From JACRPH01 sp041665465 (GTDB lineage: Archaea > Nanobdellota > Nanobdellia > Woesearchaeales > GW2011-AR9), in NCBI GenBank assembly GCA_041665465.1, contig JBAYIU010000001.1:744001-808000 (forward strand): a DNA stretch of 64,000 nt, given 5' to 3'. Of this stretch, positions 33,428-41,720 are shown piece after piece; position 1 is the stretch's first letter, and every line of letters starts with the position of its first letter. Below the pieces are notes generated by a model that worked only from the letters and a program-made list of their open reading frames with translations, did not search any database and was not told the DNA's origin. A program made the translations under genes and the position numbers.

Positions 33428-33829
33428 ATGTATGAAAAGAAACTTGTTAGTATCGGTGAATTGAAGAAAGGTGATACCATTATTATAGATGGTAACGCAT
33501 GTAAGATTACAGATGTTTCAGTCTCTCGTCCGGGTAAACATGGACATGCTAAAGTGAATATGATGGCAGTCGGTTTGTTAGACGGCAAAAAAAGAAATTT
33601 GGTTTTACCAGGTCATGACAGAGTTGAAGCCCCAATTATCGAAAAGAAAAATGCTCAGATCCTGTCCATATTGGGACCAGATAAAGCTAATGTGATGGAC
33701 TCTGAGACTTATGAAACCTTCGATATGGACATCCCGGAAGAATTAAAAGGACAAGTTAAAGCAGGAGTCGAAGTATTATATTGGGAAATCATGGGTGTCA
33801 AAGTAATGAAACAGATTAAGAATGCATAA
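33428..33829 (+). CDS. eif5A: Translation initiation factor aIF5A
   Basis: A 133-residue aIF5A, which promotes elongation through difficult peptide stretches and termination. The deoxyhypusine-modified lysine is K37 in SRPGKHGHAK. An SH3-like N-terminal domain and an OB-fold C-terminal domain (IIEKKNAQILSILG...VLYWEIMGVKVMKQI) are complete. The ATG at 33428 has AAGGTGG 6 nt upstream and is preferred over the in-frame GTG at 33419. It lies 19 bp before the eL40 gene, so the two are probably co-transcribed. Confidence 0.96.
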   Translation: MYEKKLVSIGELKKGDTIIIDGNACKITDVSVSRPGKHGHAKVNMMAVGLLDGKKRNLVLPGHDRVEAPIIEKKNAQILSILGPDKANVMDSETYETFDMDIPEELKGQVKAGVEVLYWEIMGVKVMKQIKNA

Positions 33830-33848
33830 TTAATAGAGGAATAACAAA

Positions 33849-34010
33849 ATGGTTAAATTTGAAGAAGCGGCGGCAAGAAAGATTAGAGGTATATTTGTAT
33901 GTAGAAGCTGTAAGTCTAAAATTAGAGCTCCTAGCTTAAAAGTATCACAAAAGAAAGTAAGTTGTCGCAAGTGCAATTCCAAGAAACTTAGACCCAAGAG
34001 AAAGAAGTAA
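33849..34010 (+). CDS. rpl40e: Ribosomal protein eL40
   Basis: A 53-residue basic protein: MVKFEEAAARKIRGIFVCRS, then a CxxC...CxxC zinc ribbon (CRSC near residues 18-21 and CRKC near 39-42) and a Lys/Arg-rich C-terminus ending KLRPKRKK. This matches stand-alone archaeal eL40 of the large ribosomal subunit in order and size. It is just downstream of aIF5A. Confidence 0.93.
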   Translation: MVKFEEAAARKIRGIFVCRSCKSKIRAPSLKVSQKKVSCRKCNSKKLRPKRKK

Positions 34011-34042
34011 AGTTTAAGTAGTCTGAGAAAATAGGTGGATAG

Positions 34043-35236
34043 ATGTTAAACCAAATAGGTTCATTTATTTTTCAATATAAATGGATTATTCTTTTCTATT
34101 TAGCGTTAATTGTACTTCTAGTAATTAAGCGTAAAAGTTTAACCTTTCAAGGTAAAGTAATCATCCTTTATCGCACCAAGTTTGGACTACGATGGATAGA
34201 AAAGTTTTCTAAGAAATTCAAAGAATGGATCGTTCTGTTAGGTTATATTGGAATAGGTACTGGTTTTGTAGGATTATTGTTTATCTCTTATATTATTATC
34301 AAAAATTTATATGATTTATTGTTTGTTCCAAATACTGCTTCAGGAGTCTCATTAGTATTGCCAGGGATTAACGTACCTGGGATGGGAATCCTTCCTTTCT
34401 GGCACTGGTTAATCTCTATTTTCATTATCGCTTTAGTGCATGAATTTTCTCATGGAATTGTAGCTAGGGTTCATGGAATAAATGTTAAAAATACTGGACT
34501 GGTATTCTTAGGTCCGATCATTGGAGCTTTTGTTGAACCGGATGAAAAGAAGATGAGTAAAGAACATGATTTCAAACAATATTCTGTTTTAGCTGCTGGA
34601 CCGTTCTCTAATATCTTATTAGCTTTAGTGGCATTATTACTATTAACTTTCGCTTTCACTCCATTACAACAAGGAATGACTGAGCCTATCGGGTTTACTT
34701 TTGATGCTTATTATAATGAAAGTTATCCTTTTGCTCAAACAGGGATCTTGCCGGGAACCTTAATTACAGGAATTAACGGAAAGTCCGTTACCGATTTCAC
34801 TCCTTTCAGTGAAGAGTTGGTTTGTTTAAATCCAGGAGAAAAGATAAAAGTTAACACTCCAGATAAGAATTACACTTTAACTTTGGCTGCTAATCCTCAA
34901 GAGGTCAGCAAAGCCTTTTTAGGAATAATGCAAATTCATAATGAGATAGCCGTAAAAGAAGAATACTCTTCAGGAATGGGCAACGTAGTGTATAAGGTGG
35001 TTGATTGGTTCTCCGCATTGTTACGCTGGTTGTTCTTGCTCAGTTTAGGCATCGGCTTGTTTAATTTATTACCCTTACCGATTGTAGATGGCGGAAGAAT
35101 GATGCAAGTTTTCTTATGGAAACTTAAAGGGCAAGAAAAGGGAAATAGATGGTATGGAAGAATTGGGATGTTTTTCTTGTTATTATTGATCTTAAGTTTA
35201 ATTTATCCTTTTATTCTCAAACTATTTGGAGTTTAA
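34043..35236 (+). CDS. Site-2 protease family (M50) metallopeptidase
   Basis: A 397-residue intramembrane protease. The zinc-binding motif HEFSHG is in the helix IIALVHEFSHGIVARVHGI (about residues 133-150). The second motif is NLLPLPIVDGGRMM near residue 345, giving the family's (L/V)DG Asp ligand. A PDZ-like domain lies between (GILPGTLITGINGKSVTDFTPFSEEL). There are several membrane helices at both ends. Such proteases cleave transmembrane segments in regulated proteolysis. Substrates are not evident from context. Confidence 0.9.
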   Translation: MLNQIGSFIFQYKWIILFYLALIVLLVIKRKSLTFQGKVIILYRTKFGLRWIEKFSKKFKEWIVLLGYIGIGTGFVGLLFISYIIIKNLYDLLFVPNTASGVSLVLPGINVPGMGILPFWHWLISIFIIALVHEFSHGIVARVHGINVKNTGLVFLGPIIGAFVEPDEKKMSKEHDFKQYSVLAAGPFSNILLALVALLLLTFAFTPLQQGMTEPIGFTFDAYYNESYPFAQTGILPGTLITGINGKSVTDFTPFSEELVCLNPGEKIKVNTPDKNYTLTLAANPQEVSKAFLGIMQIHNEIAVKEEYSSGMGNVVYKVVDWFSALLRWLFLLSLGIGLFNLLPLPIVDGGRMMQVFLWKLKGQEKGNRWYGRIGMFFLLLLILSLIYPFILKLFGV

Positions 35237-35245
35237 ACAGAAGGT

Positions 35246-35560
35246 TTATCTTTTTATCCGGTCTAAATATTCTTTAACTCTCTTTTCTCCTTTAGGTTCA
35301 GCTTGCGGCCCCAGTTCATAAATTATTTTTTCTACTGAACTCCCCCAAGTAAATTCTCCTTTTTCTATTCTAATTTCCTTGACTTCAAATTCTTTAGTTT
35401 GTACCCCTTTACGTAGATGGTAATAAATGCTACGAGAAGTAACTTTAGGGAAAATTTCTTGATAAATCTTATTAATCTGATATCCGTAACCTTCACGTAA
35501 ATAGTACAAGATTTCAACAATATTCTTTCGGATAGTACTTTTTATGGGACGTCCACGCAT
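35246..35560 (-). CDS. Winged-helix DNA-binding protein
   Basis: A 104-residue basic protein beginning MRGRPIKSTIRKNIVEILYYLREGYGYQINKIYQEIFPKVTSRSIYYHLRKGVQTKEFEV. The order helix, GYGYQI, SRSIYYHLRKG, then a beta wing suggests a PadR-like or generic winged-helix transcription factor. A longer frame extends upstream to 35644, but the ATG at 35560 gives a compact domain and leaves a 51-bp divergent region with the Rpr2 gene. It may regulate that neighbour. Target unknown. Confidence 0.7.
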   Translation of the reverse strand: MRGRPIKSTIRKNIVEILYYLREGYGYQINKIYQEIFPKVTSRSIYYHLRKGVQTKEFEVKEIRIEKGEFTWGSSVEKIIYELGPQAEPKGEKRVKEYLDRIKR

Positions 35561-35611
35561 TTTAATACGTAACAAAGATAAGTTTATATTCTTTATTACT
35601 ATTATTAACTT

Positions 35612-35920
35612 ATGTCTAAACCTCAGTTCAGTAAGGAAGAACAAAAGAAAATTGCTTTAATTCGGATTAAGAAGTTATTTGCGGAAGCAGAATCAGTCTT
35701 CTATAAAAATAAAAAACTGGCTAATCGTTACGTAGAGTTAGCAAGCAATATCTCTATGAAAGTTAAAGTTAGAATTCCTTTAGAGTTTAGAAGAAAGTTC
35801 TGCAAACATTGTCATGCTTATCTGGTTCCCGGGAGTAATTGTAGAGTTAGAACGCGAGATGGAAAAGTAATCATTTCTTGCTTAGACTGTAAAGAGTTTA
35901 TGAGGATACCAATAAGATAA
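35612..35920 (+). CDS. rnp4: RNase P protein subunit Rpr2/Rpp21
   Basis: A 102-residue RNase P subunit. Two N-terminal helices (KKIALIRIKKLFAEAESVFYKNKKLANRYVELASNISMK) contain the family's RI..L...A and RYVELA pattern, followed by a four-cysteine zinc ribbon (FCKHCHAYLVPG and ISCLDCKEF). It binds the RNase P RNA, encoded here at 10183-10531. Length matches the archaeal family. It is divergent from the small winged-helix gene. Confidence 0.93.
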   Translation: MSKPQFSKEEQKKIALIRIKKLFAEAESVFYKNKKLANRYVELASNISMKVKVRIPLEFRRKFCKHCHAYLVPGSNCRVRTRDGKVIISCLDCKEFMRIPIR

Positions 35921-35949
35921 AAATAAGATAATAATAATAAAAAGAAGAA

Positions 35950-38211
35950 TTACTTCTTCTTGCCCACTTTCTTCTCAGCTTCCGCTACTACTGCTCGAAT
36001 CTTTCCTACAGCGTCAGGATTAGCAGAAATGGAATCAATTCCTTGATGGACTAAGAAATGGGCCATCTCTGGACGAGAGCCAGCTTGACCGCAGATAGAA
36101 GTTTGCACTCCGTACTTCTTACATACTTTAATTACTTTAGCCAATTCCCCTAAAACTGCTGGATGCATCTCATCAAAACGAGAGTTAAGCTTTTGATTAT
36201 TACGATCTATACCTAATGTTAATTGGGTTAAATCGTTAGTCCCGAAAGAAACAAAAGATATTCCTTCTTGACATAACTCTTCAATAATCCAACAAGCAGC
36301 AGGGGTTTCCACCATAATTCCAAAGTCTATCTGAGTTACGGGTTCTAATCCAGTACTACGCATAATCTCTTTAGCTTTTTGCAATTCTTCAGTACGGATA
36401 ATGAAAGGAACCATGATTCCCACATTCTTTAGCCCTTCTTGATGTAATTCTCGGATAGCTTGAAATTCAGCTTTAAGTATACGTGGTTCATCTAATAAAC
36501 GACGAATTCCGTGCCAACCTATCATCGGATCGGTTTCTTTAGGTTCGCGTTCTCCTCCTTTCAACCCTCGATATTCGTCAGAACGCATATCTGAACATCT
36601 TACCCATACGGGTTTACCTGTAAAAGCTTTAGCTATCTTTCTTATCCCGGATTTAAGTAAAGCGATATATTCCCTTTCTCTTCCGCTACGGATATATTCT
36701 GCGGGGTGTACTCCTCCAGAAGCAATAATGATCTCTAAACGAACCAATCCCACTCCATCCGCACCACATTCAGCAGCTTTAGAAGCTAAATCTGGAAGGT
36801 CCATAATAGTTTTAATCTTAATTTTGGTGGTAATTTTTGGTCCAGAGACAACAGTTTTAGCAAGAGGAAGAGTTTTATCTTCCACTTTCCCATCATAAAC
36901 TAATCCTTGAGAAGCATGCACGGTAATCAATTGACCATCTTTAAGAATCTTAGTAGATATCTCCGTTCCCACAATACAAGGAGTGCCCATTTCTCTGCTG
37001 ACAATGGCAGCATGACAAGTCATCCCCCCTTCATCCGTAACGATGGCTCCAGCACGTTGCATGGCCGGCACCATATCGGGTGTGGTCATGGCGGTAACTA
37101 AAACATCACCTTTCTGGATTTTTCCTAATTCGGCCGGACTATGTACAATCTTTACTGTACCGGTATAAAATCCGGCAGAAGCGGTTTCTCCGTGAAGTAA
37201 AACTTTACCTAACAACTCAACTTTCTTTTTTCCAATGAGTTTCTCTTCATCTTTCTTGAAAGTAGTAATTGCTCGAGATTGAACGATATACATTTTTTCA
37301 TCTTCCACGGCCCATTCGATATCTTGAGGTTTTCCATAATGTTTTTCAATCCGTCTACCCAGATTAGCTAAATCTTGAATTTGTTTAATGCTCAATACTT
37401 GCTGACGTTTAAGTTCAGGAGAAAGTTTTCGCTTGGTGTTCTTTCCCTTATCATTACGGAACAACCCATAGTCTTTAGCTTTTACTTCCACTTTTTTTAT
37501 TTTAAGATTACTTTTTTCTACAGCATAAAAGTCTGGATTAACTTCCCCCCCAACAATAAACTCACCTAACCCAAAAATGGCTTCTATTACTAACTCACTA
37601 GCTTCATTATTAGAGGGGTTTATGGTAAACATAATTCCGGATTTAGCAGAGTTGACCATCTTTTGAATAACTACCGCGATGTAAACTCGACTATGATCAA
37701 ACCCGTTTCTTACCCGATAGAAAATAGCTCGAGCAGTAAATAATGACGCCCAACATCCTGAAACCGCTTTAATCAATTCTTTCTTTCCTTTAACGTTTAA
37801 GAAAGTAGCTTGTTGTCCGGCAAAACTGGCACTAGGTAGATCTTCAGCAGTAGCAGAACTTCTTACTGCCACAAACACTTCATCCTTACCCACACCCATC
37901 TTTTCATAACTTTTGATTATTTCTTGAGCCATATCTTTAGGTACGGGAGTTGATGAAATTAATTTCTGAATTTTCTTAGAAACTGCTTGAAGTTGAGTAT
38001 TATTCTCAACATTCAATCCTTCTAATAATTTAAGAATTTTATCTTTGATTTTGGTTCTTTCAATAAATAATTTGTAAGTGGGAGCAGCAATCACAAAACC
38101 GGGAGGAATGGGTAACCCAATATTATACATTTCTCCTAAATTTGCTCCTTTCCCGCCAGCAACGGGGATGGACTCTTTACTTAATTGTTTAAACCAAGCA
38201 ACGTAAGACAT
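35950..38211 (-). CDS. ppsA: Phosphoenolpyruvate synthase
   Basis: A 753-residue pyruvate, water dikinase that makes PEP from pyruvate and ATP in gluconeogenesis. The N-terminal ATP-grasp domain (PVAGGKGANLGEM, VFVAVRSSATAEDLPSASFAGQQ) is followed by the swivelling phosphohistidine domain (VTDEGGMTCHAAIVSREMGTPCIVGT) and the PEP/pyruvate barrel (FVSFGTNDLTQLTLGIDRNN, with the catalytic Cys in TSICGQAGS). All three domains are complete. The ATG at 38211 is preferred over an in-frame GTG because GAGGTGTG lies 4 nt upstream. Confidence 0.97.
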   Translation of the reverse strand: MSYVAWFKQLSKESIPVAGGKGANLGEMYNIGLPIPPGFVIAAPTYKLFIERTKIKDKILKLLEGLNVENNTQLQAVSKKIQKLISSTPVPKDMAQEIIKSYEKMGVGKDEVFVAVRSSATAEDLPSASFAGQQATFLNVKGKKELIKAVSGCWASLFTARAIFYRVRNGFDHSRVYIAVVIQKMVNSAKSGIMFTINPSNNEASELVIEAIFGLGEFIVGGEVNPDFYAVEKSNLKIKKVEVKAKDYGLFRNDKGKNTKRKLSPELKRQQVLSIKQIQDLANLGRRIEKHYGKPQDIEWAVEDEKMYIVQSRAITTFKKDEEKLIGKKKVELLGKVLLHGETASAGFYTGTVKIVHSPAELGKIQKGDVLVTAMTTPDMVPAMQRAGAIVTDEGGMTCHAAIVSREMGTPCIVGTEISTKILKDGQLITVHASQGLVYDGKVEDKTLPLAKTVVSGPKITTKIKIKTIMDLPDLASKAAECGADGVGLVRLEIIIASGGVHPAEYIRSGREREYIALLKSGIRKIAKAFTGKPVWVRCSDMRSDEYRGLKGGEREPKETDPMIGWHGIRRLLDEPRILKAEFQAIRELHQEGLKNVGIMVPFIIRTEELQKAKEIMRSTGLEPVTQIDFGIMVETPAACWIIEELCQEGISFVSFGTNDLTQLTLGIDRNNQKLNSRFDEMHPAVLGELAKVIKVCKKYGVQTSICGQAGSRPEMAHFLVHQGIDSISANPDAVGKIRAVVAEAEKKVGKKK

Positions 38212-38279
38212 GGAACACACCTCTTTTTAATAATAATAGAACAAAAGAAAAGAAATATATAAAGTTTTAGTATGCTTGC

Positions 38280-38831
38280 TTAAGATAAGTTCATTTTTAG
38301 TCCAAATTCCCCCAAAACGCCATAAATGGGTCCGTTAGGGGTTAGTTTACTCTCAAAAAGACAGATTTTGGTCACATCTTGAACTCCAAAAGAAGTGTTT
38401 TGATATGAAGAGATAAGTTTAGGAAGTTTATCATTCTGGACTTTAACCCGAGCTATGGTTAAGTGAGGAATCTCTTCTTTATATTCATTAAGATGAAGAT
38501 AATTTAATTCTTGGTCTGTTTCTTTCATTAAACTGATCATCTCATTACTATCAACTCCCACCCAAACAGTATGAATCTCTTTTTCATCGGGAAAAACTCC
38601 CACCCTTTTAAGTTCTAAACTAAACGGAGAATGATGTTGAGCAATTCTTTCTAGCTTTTGAAATATTTCTTCTACCCTTGTTTCTCCTACTTCTCCCAGA
38701 AATTTTACGGTAAGATGTAAATTTTGAACCAAGACAGGAGAAACTCCGGAGATAGAAAGAGTATTTAATAGGGGAATAAAATTACTCTTCAGAACTTCTG
38801 AGAGAGGAATTCCCACAAATAATCGTTTCAT
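38280..38831 (-). CDS. thpR: RNA 2',3'-cyclic phosphodiesterase
   Basis: A 183-residue 2H phosphoesterase of the LigT/ThpR type. The two catalytic H-x-T motifs are HLTVKFLG (about residues 43-50) and HLTIARVK (about 126-133), and the N-terminus MKRLFVGIPL is typical. Such enzymes hydrolyse or ligate RNA 2',3'-cyclic phosphate ends. Its ATG overlaps the stop of the TRAM-domain gene by one base (TAATG), so the two are translationally linked, which suggests an RNA-related role for both. Confidence 0.93.
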   Translation of the reverse strand: MKRLFVGIPLSEVLKSNFIPLLNTLSISGVSPVLVQNLHLTVKFLGEVGETRVEEIFQKLERIAQHHSPFSLELKRVGVFPDEKEIHTVWVGVDSNEMISLMKETDQELNYLHLNEYKEEIPHLTIARVKVQNDKLPKLISSYQNTSFGVQDVTKICLFESKLTPNGPIYGVLGEFGLKMNLS

Positions 38832-39148
38832 TATTCTCCGAAATCTTCAGTATCTTCATAATTATACTCTGGTTCTGGTTCAGGAGCCTTAAACTCTTCC
38901 TGAGTCATGGTTACAAACTTAGACTGACGCACAGGACGTTCCATCTGTTGAACCACTTCGGCAAAACCAACGTTCTTTAGAACTTTAGTAATCTTGATCT
39001 TTACATAGTCCCCTTTTTTTACTTTAGCTACAAACAACACAAAGCCTTTGACTTTGGCGATGCCGTCACCTTTTTCTCCAACTGCATCAATAGAAACTTC
39101 AAAAGTGTCTCCCACATTAACAGGAGCAACTCGCTCATTCTCATTCAT
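38831..39148 (-). CDS. TRAM domain protein
   Basis: A 105-residue protein whose first 70 residues are a TRAM domain (VNVGDTFEVSIDAVGEKGDGIAKVKGFVLFVAKVKKGDYVKIKITKVLKNVGFAEVV), a small beta barrel that binds RNA. The C-terminus is an acidic, Pro/Glu-rich tail (EEFKAPEPEPEYNYEDTEDFGE). Stand-alone archaeal TRAM proteins have been reported as RNA chaperones. It is coupled to the 2',3'-cyclic phosphodiesterase gene downstream by a 1-bp overlap. Confidence 0.9.
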   Translation of the reverse strand: MNENERVAPVNVGDTFEVSIDAVGEKGDGIAKVKGFVLFVAKVKKGDYVKIKITKVLKNVGFAEVVQQMERPVRQSKFVTMTQEEFKAPEPEPEYNYEDTEDFGE

Positions 39149-39250
39149 TTATGTAATACCTCCACAAATTGGTTTATTTAAGCTTAAAATGCTTGGTGAG
39201 TATAAAAAGATTTGCTTGAAATTAAGAAAAAAAGAAAATAAAAAGGAGGT

Positions 39251-40219
39251 TTATACATCCGTATCTTTTAACCCACCTTCGGTAACTTCAAACACTACTT
39301 CCCCGTCTGGCAAGTTAGGAGCATCGATCAATTTAGCTACCCTAGTGCCTTTCTTTCCTTTTCTGAGATAGATACGGAAAGTAGAAGCGTGAGCCACTAT
39401 ATGTCCACCAATGGCGGTAGTAGGATCACCAAAAAATTGGTCCGGTTTGGCCATAACTTGGTTAGTCACGTAAACACAAAGATTATTGGAACTGGCTAAC
39501 TTAGATAAAGTATGCATGTGCCGATTCAATTTCTGTTGTCTTTCCGATAAAGTTCCACGCCCGATAAATTCTGCTCTGAAGTGTGCTGTTAATGAATCAA
39601 CAACAACCAACTTAACTTTCTTTTTCTGTTCAGTAATTAGTGAATCAACTTTTTCCACCAACAACATCTGGTGATCAGAATTAAAAGCTCTAGCTACCAT
39701 AATTCTACTTAAAGCTTCTTCTTCGTTTATTCCTGCTCCGCGAGCTAGCTGTTGAATTCTTTCTGGACGGAAAGTATTCTCAGTATCAATATACACTGCT
39801 ACGGCATCAGGATCCGCTTTAAGAATATTTACTGCAAGAATATGTCCTATTTGAGTTTTTCCACATCCGAATTCACCAAAACATTCCGTAATAGCTGCAG
39901 TTTCAAACCCACCACCCATTAAGTTATTGAAAGCTTCACTTCCAGTATTAATCTTATTAACATCCTCTCTTTTTCTTAATACTTCTGTACCAGTCTCAAA
40001 ACCCATTTTCATACTGTCACGAGCAGCATTGATCATTTTTCTAGCTACTGCTTCTGACACGCCGGCAGTTTCGCATAATTCTCCTAATGTAGCTACGGCT
40101 ACGGCCATCATATCCCTATAACCTGCTTGTTCCAGTTTTTCTGCGGTAGCTGCCCCTACTCCGGGTAAATCTTGAATTCTTTTCATTTCAGATTTTACTT
40201 CAGTTTTTAATTCTGACAT
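39251..40219 (-). CDS. radA: DNA repair and recombination protein RadA
   Basis: A 322-residue archaeal recombinase that forms filaments on single-stranded DNA. The N-terminal helix-hairpin-helix lies at about 14-70 (RIQDLPGVGAATAEKLEQAGYRDMMAVA). Walker A is residues 115-122 (GEFGCGKT, with Cys in place of the usual Ser). Walker B is VKLVVVDSLTAHFRAEFIGRG. The L2 region includes NQVMAKPDQFFGDPTTAIGG. The ATG at 40219 was chosen because GAGGTAATTAAA precedes it; longer in-frame starts give a poor extension. Confidence 0.96.
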   Translation of the reverse strand: MSELKTEVKSEMKRIQDLPGVGAATAEKLEQAGYRDMMAVAVATLGELCETAGVSEAVARKMINAARDSMKMGFETGTEVLRKREDVNKINTGSEAFNNLMGGGFETAAITECFGEFGCGKTQIGHILAVNILKADPDAVAVYIDTENTFRPERIQQLARGAGINEEEALSRIMVARAFNSDHQMLLVEKVDSLITEQKKKVKLVVVDSLTAHFRAEFIGRGTLSERQQKLNRHMHTLSKLASSNNLCVYVTNQVMAKPDQFFGDPTTAIGGHIVAHASTFRIYLRKGKKGTRVAKLIDAPNLPDGEVVFEVTEGGLKDTDV

Positions 40220-40271
40220 TTTAATTACCTCTTTTTCTTGTTTCATTTTAATCTTTCCTCTTTTGTAATGA

Positions 40272-40577
40272 TTAGTTTGCTTTAAACAAGTCTTGTTCAT
40301 TCAAGACCAGATGTTCGTAAGCTTTCTGTAATACTACTGCCGCTTTAGGCAGATCAGCTACACGAAAAGAATTGGTAGATTGCCATTTTCCTTCTTTATC
40401 TTGATACGACCGTTCTAAAGAAATGGTTCTGTATTCCGATTCTTCACCATTAGACTTTTGTCCGTGGTTGAGCCAAACAGTAGCAGCTATTGCTCCGGCT
40501 CTAAATTTTTTCTCAGGCAAATTGCCCTCCCTTTCGGGTACTTTACTTACGTTTTTTTGTGTTTGTGTTGTGTTCAT
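40272..40577 (-). CDS. Hypothetical protein upstream of radA, 101 aa
   Basis: A 101-residue protein with a variable N-terminus and a compact core: FRAGAIAATVWLNHG, then EYRTISLERSYQDKEGKWQSTNSFRVADLPKAAVVLQKAYEHLVLNEQD. Alternating strands followed by a helix suggest a small nucleic-acid-binding fold. I recall similar short proteins in other archaeal and mobile contexts but cannot name the family with confidence. It directly precedes radA (52-bp gap), so a role with single-stranded DNA is plausible. The ATG at 40577 follows GGGTGAATAAA. Confidence 0.75.
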   Translation of the reverse strand: MNTTQTQKNVSKVPEREGNLPEKKFRAGAIAATVWLNHGQKSNGEESEYRTISLERSYQDKEGKWQSTNSFRVADLPKAAVVLQKAYEHLVLNEQDLFKAN

Positions 40578-40680
40578 TTTATTCACCCTTGCTTTCGCGT
40601 CTTTTTTCAGCCATGCTCAATTTTGATACATGGTGGGTTGCAACCAATTTTGATTGCTGAGAATTAATTTGGTAAGGGAG

Positions 40681-40687
40681 TTTATAA
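40681..40687 (+). promoter_or_regulatory. TATA-like box of the candidate RNA
   Basis: TTTATAA at 40681-40687, in the gap between the divergent 101-aa and nucleoside phosphorylase genes, lies about 25 bp before the GC-richer, structured stretch that starts near 40709. It is too far (about 145 bp) from the phosphorylase ATG to be its simple leaderless promoter. Confidence 0.4.
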
Positions 40688-40708
40688 GCGCTAGCCGGAG
40701 TTGTCCAG

Positions 40709-40800
40709 TGCGGGAGTGGCTTAGTCAAAATGGCTTATTCCTTAAAATTTTAAGGTTTAGAGGTCTGGTGCCACTAGACAAACAAGATTGGGAGTGGGTA
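40709..40800 (+). ncRNA. Candidate structured non-coding RNA
   Basis: This stretch is less AT-rich than its surroundings and has several self-complementary parts: AGTGGC (40715-40720) with GCCACT (40770-40775), a 16-bp perfect palindrome CCTTAAAATTTTAAGG (40740-40755), and GTCT...AGAC around GTGCCAC (40763-40779). GGGAGTGG occurs twice (near 40712 and 40790). The start GCGGGAGTGGCTTAGT recalls a tRNA-Leu 5' end, but no T-arm or matching CTCCCGC acceptor strand follows. An H/ACA-like guide, another small RNA or a decayed tRNA are possible. Confidence 0.35.
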
Positions 40801-40832
40801 GCTGGTTGAAAACATTTATTAAGTTATTTTGA

Positions 40833-41624
40833 ATGACTGATTACATGGGATTTCCAAACCTTAAGAATAAACATTTACATGATTCTATGTTCTCCCCTGT
40901 TGATTATATTAAGTACAAAAAAAGTATTGGGACTTTTCCTAAAGAAACTCCTCCGGTCGGAGTAATACTTTGCTATTCTAAAGATTTGATGGTTCATGTT
41001 TTAGGAAAACACAAAACAACAAGAGTACAGGGAGCATTTTATGATAGATTCTACCTAATTAAAGATACAAATTACAAAATAGGAATTATTGGAGACTTTG
41101 GAGTGGGTTCTCCGGTTGCTTCTGTAGTTTTAGAAGAAATGATTGGGTTCGGAGTTAAAAGGTTTATTTCTTTAGGATACGCTGGAACTCTACAGAAAAA
41201 CATTAAGATTGGAGATTTGATGGTCTGTGAAAAAGCAATTCGAGATGAGGGAACTTCTTATCATTACATCAAACATTCCAAATACGCTAAAGCTCCAGAG
41301 AAAATTACTTCTGAGATTAAACAATCTTTACATAAATTTAACTTGAAGTATTTTGTAGGAACAAGTTGGACCATTGATGCACCTTATCGAGAAACCGTAG
41401 CTGAGGCTAAACAATATCAAAAAGAAGGGGTAGCTACAGTAGATATGGAAGCTTCAGCCTTGTTTGCAGTGGCTAAATATCGAAAAGTAGAACTTGGATC
41501 GATTTTCACCATTAGTGATTCTCTGGCAGAATTAGAATGGAAACCAAAATTTCATCTGAATAAAACAAAAAAAGGATTAGAAACCCTTTACAAAGTTGCA
41601 GTGGATGTGTTGTTGAAAGATTAA
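40833..41624 (+). CDS. Nucleoside phosphorylase (PNP/UDP family)
   Basis: A 263-residue phosphorylase of the uridine/purine nucleoside phosphorylase superfamily. GVGSPVASVVLEEMIGFGVKRFISLGYAGTL is the phosphate- and base-binding part, and GVATVDMEASALFAVAKYRKVELGSIFTISDSL contains the signature VDMEAS, whose Glu binds the ribose, with a catalytic-type Asp nearby. It cleaves nucleosides with phosphate in salvage. Uridine or purine specificity cannot be told from motifs alone. Confidence 0.9.
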   Translation: MTDYMGFPNLKNKHLHDSMFSPVDYIKYKKSIGTFPKETPPVGVILCYSKDLMVHVLGKHKTTRVQGAFYDRFYLIKDTNYKIGIIGDFGVGSPVASVVLEEMIGFGVKRFISLGYAGTLQKNIKIGDLMVCEKAIRDEGTSYHYIKHSKYAKAPEKITSEIKQSLHKFNLKYFVGTSWTIDAPYRETVAEAKQYQKEGVATVDMEASALFAVAKYRKVELGSIFTISDSLAELEWKPKFHLNKTKKGLETLYKVAVDVLLKD

Positions 41625-41720
41625 GTCAAATAAACATCCTTTCTTGAAACTACTTAAAAGTGAATATGTTGTATATGTTTTTCCGAAAGCTTTATAAATA
41701 ACCACTTGGCAATTAATAAT

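Noticed and set aside
40709..40800. Complete tRNA gene
   Set aside because: No T-arm and no acceptor complement to GCGGGAG can be found before the next gene, so I list it only as a candidate structured RNA.
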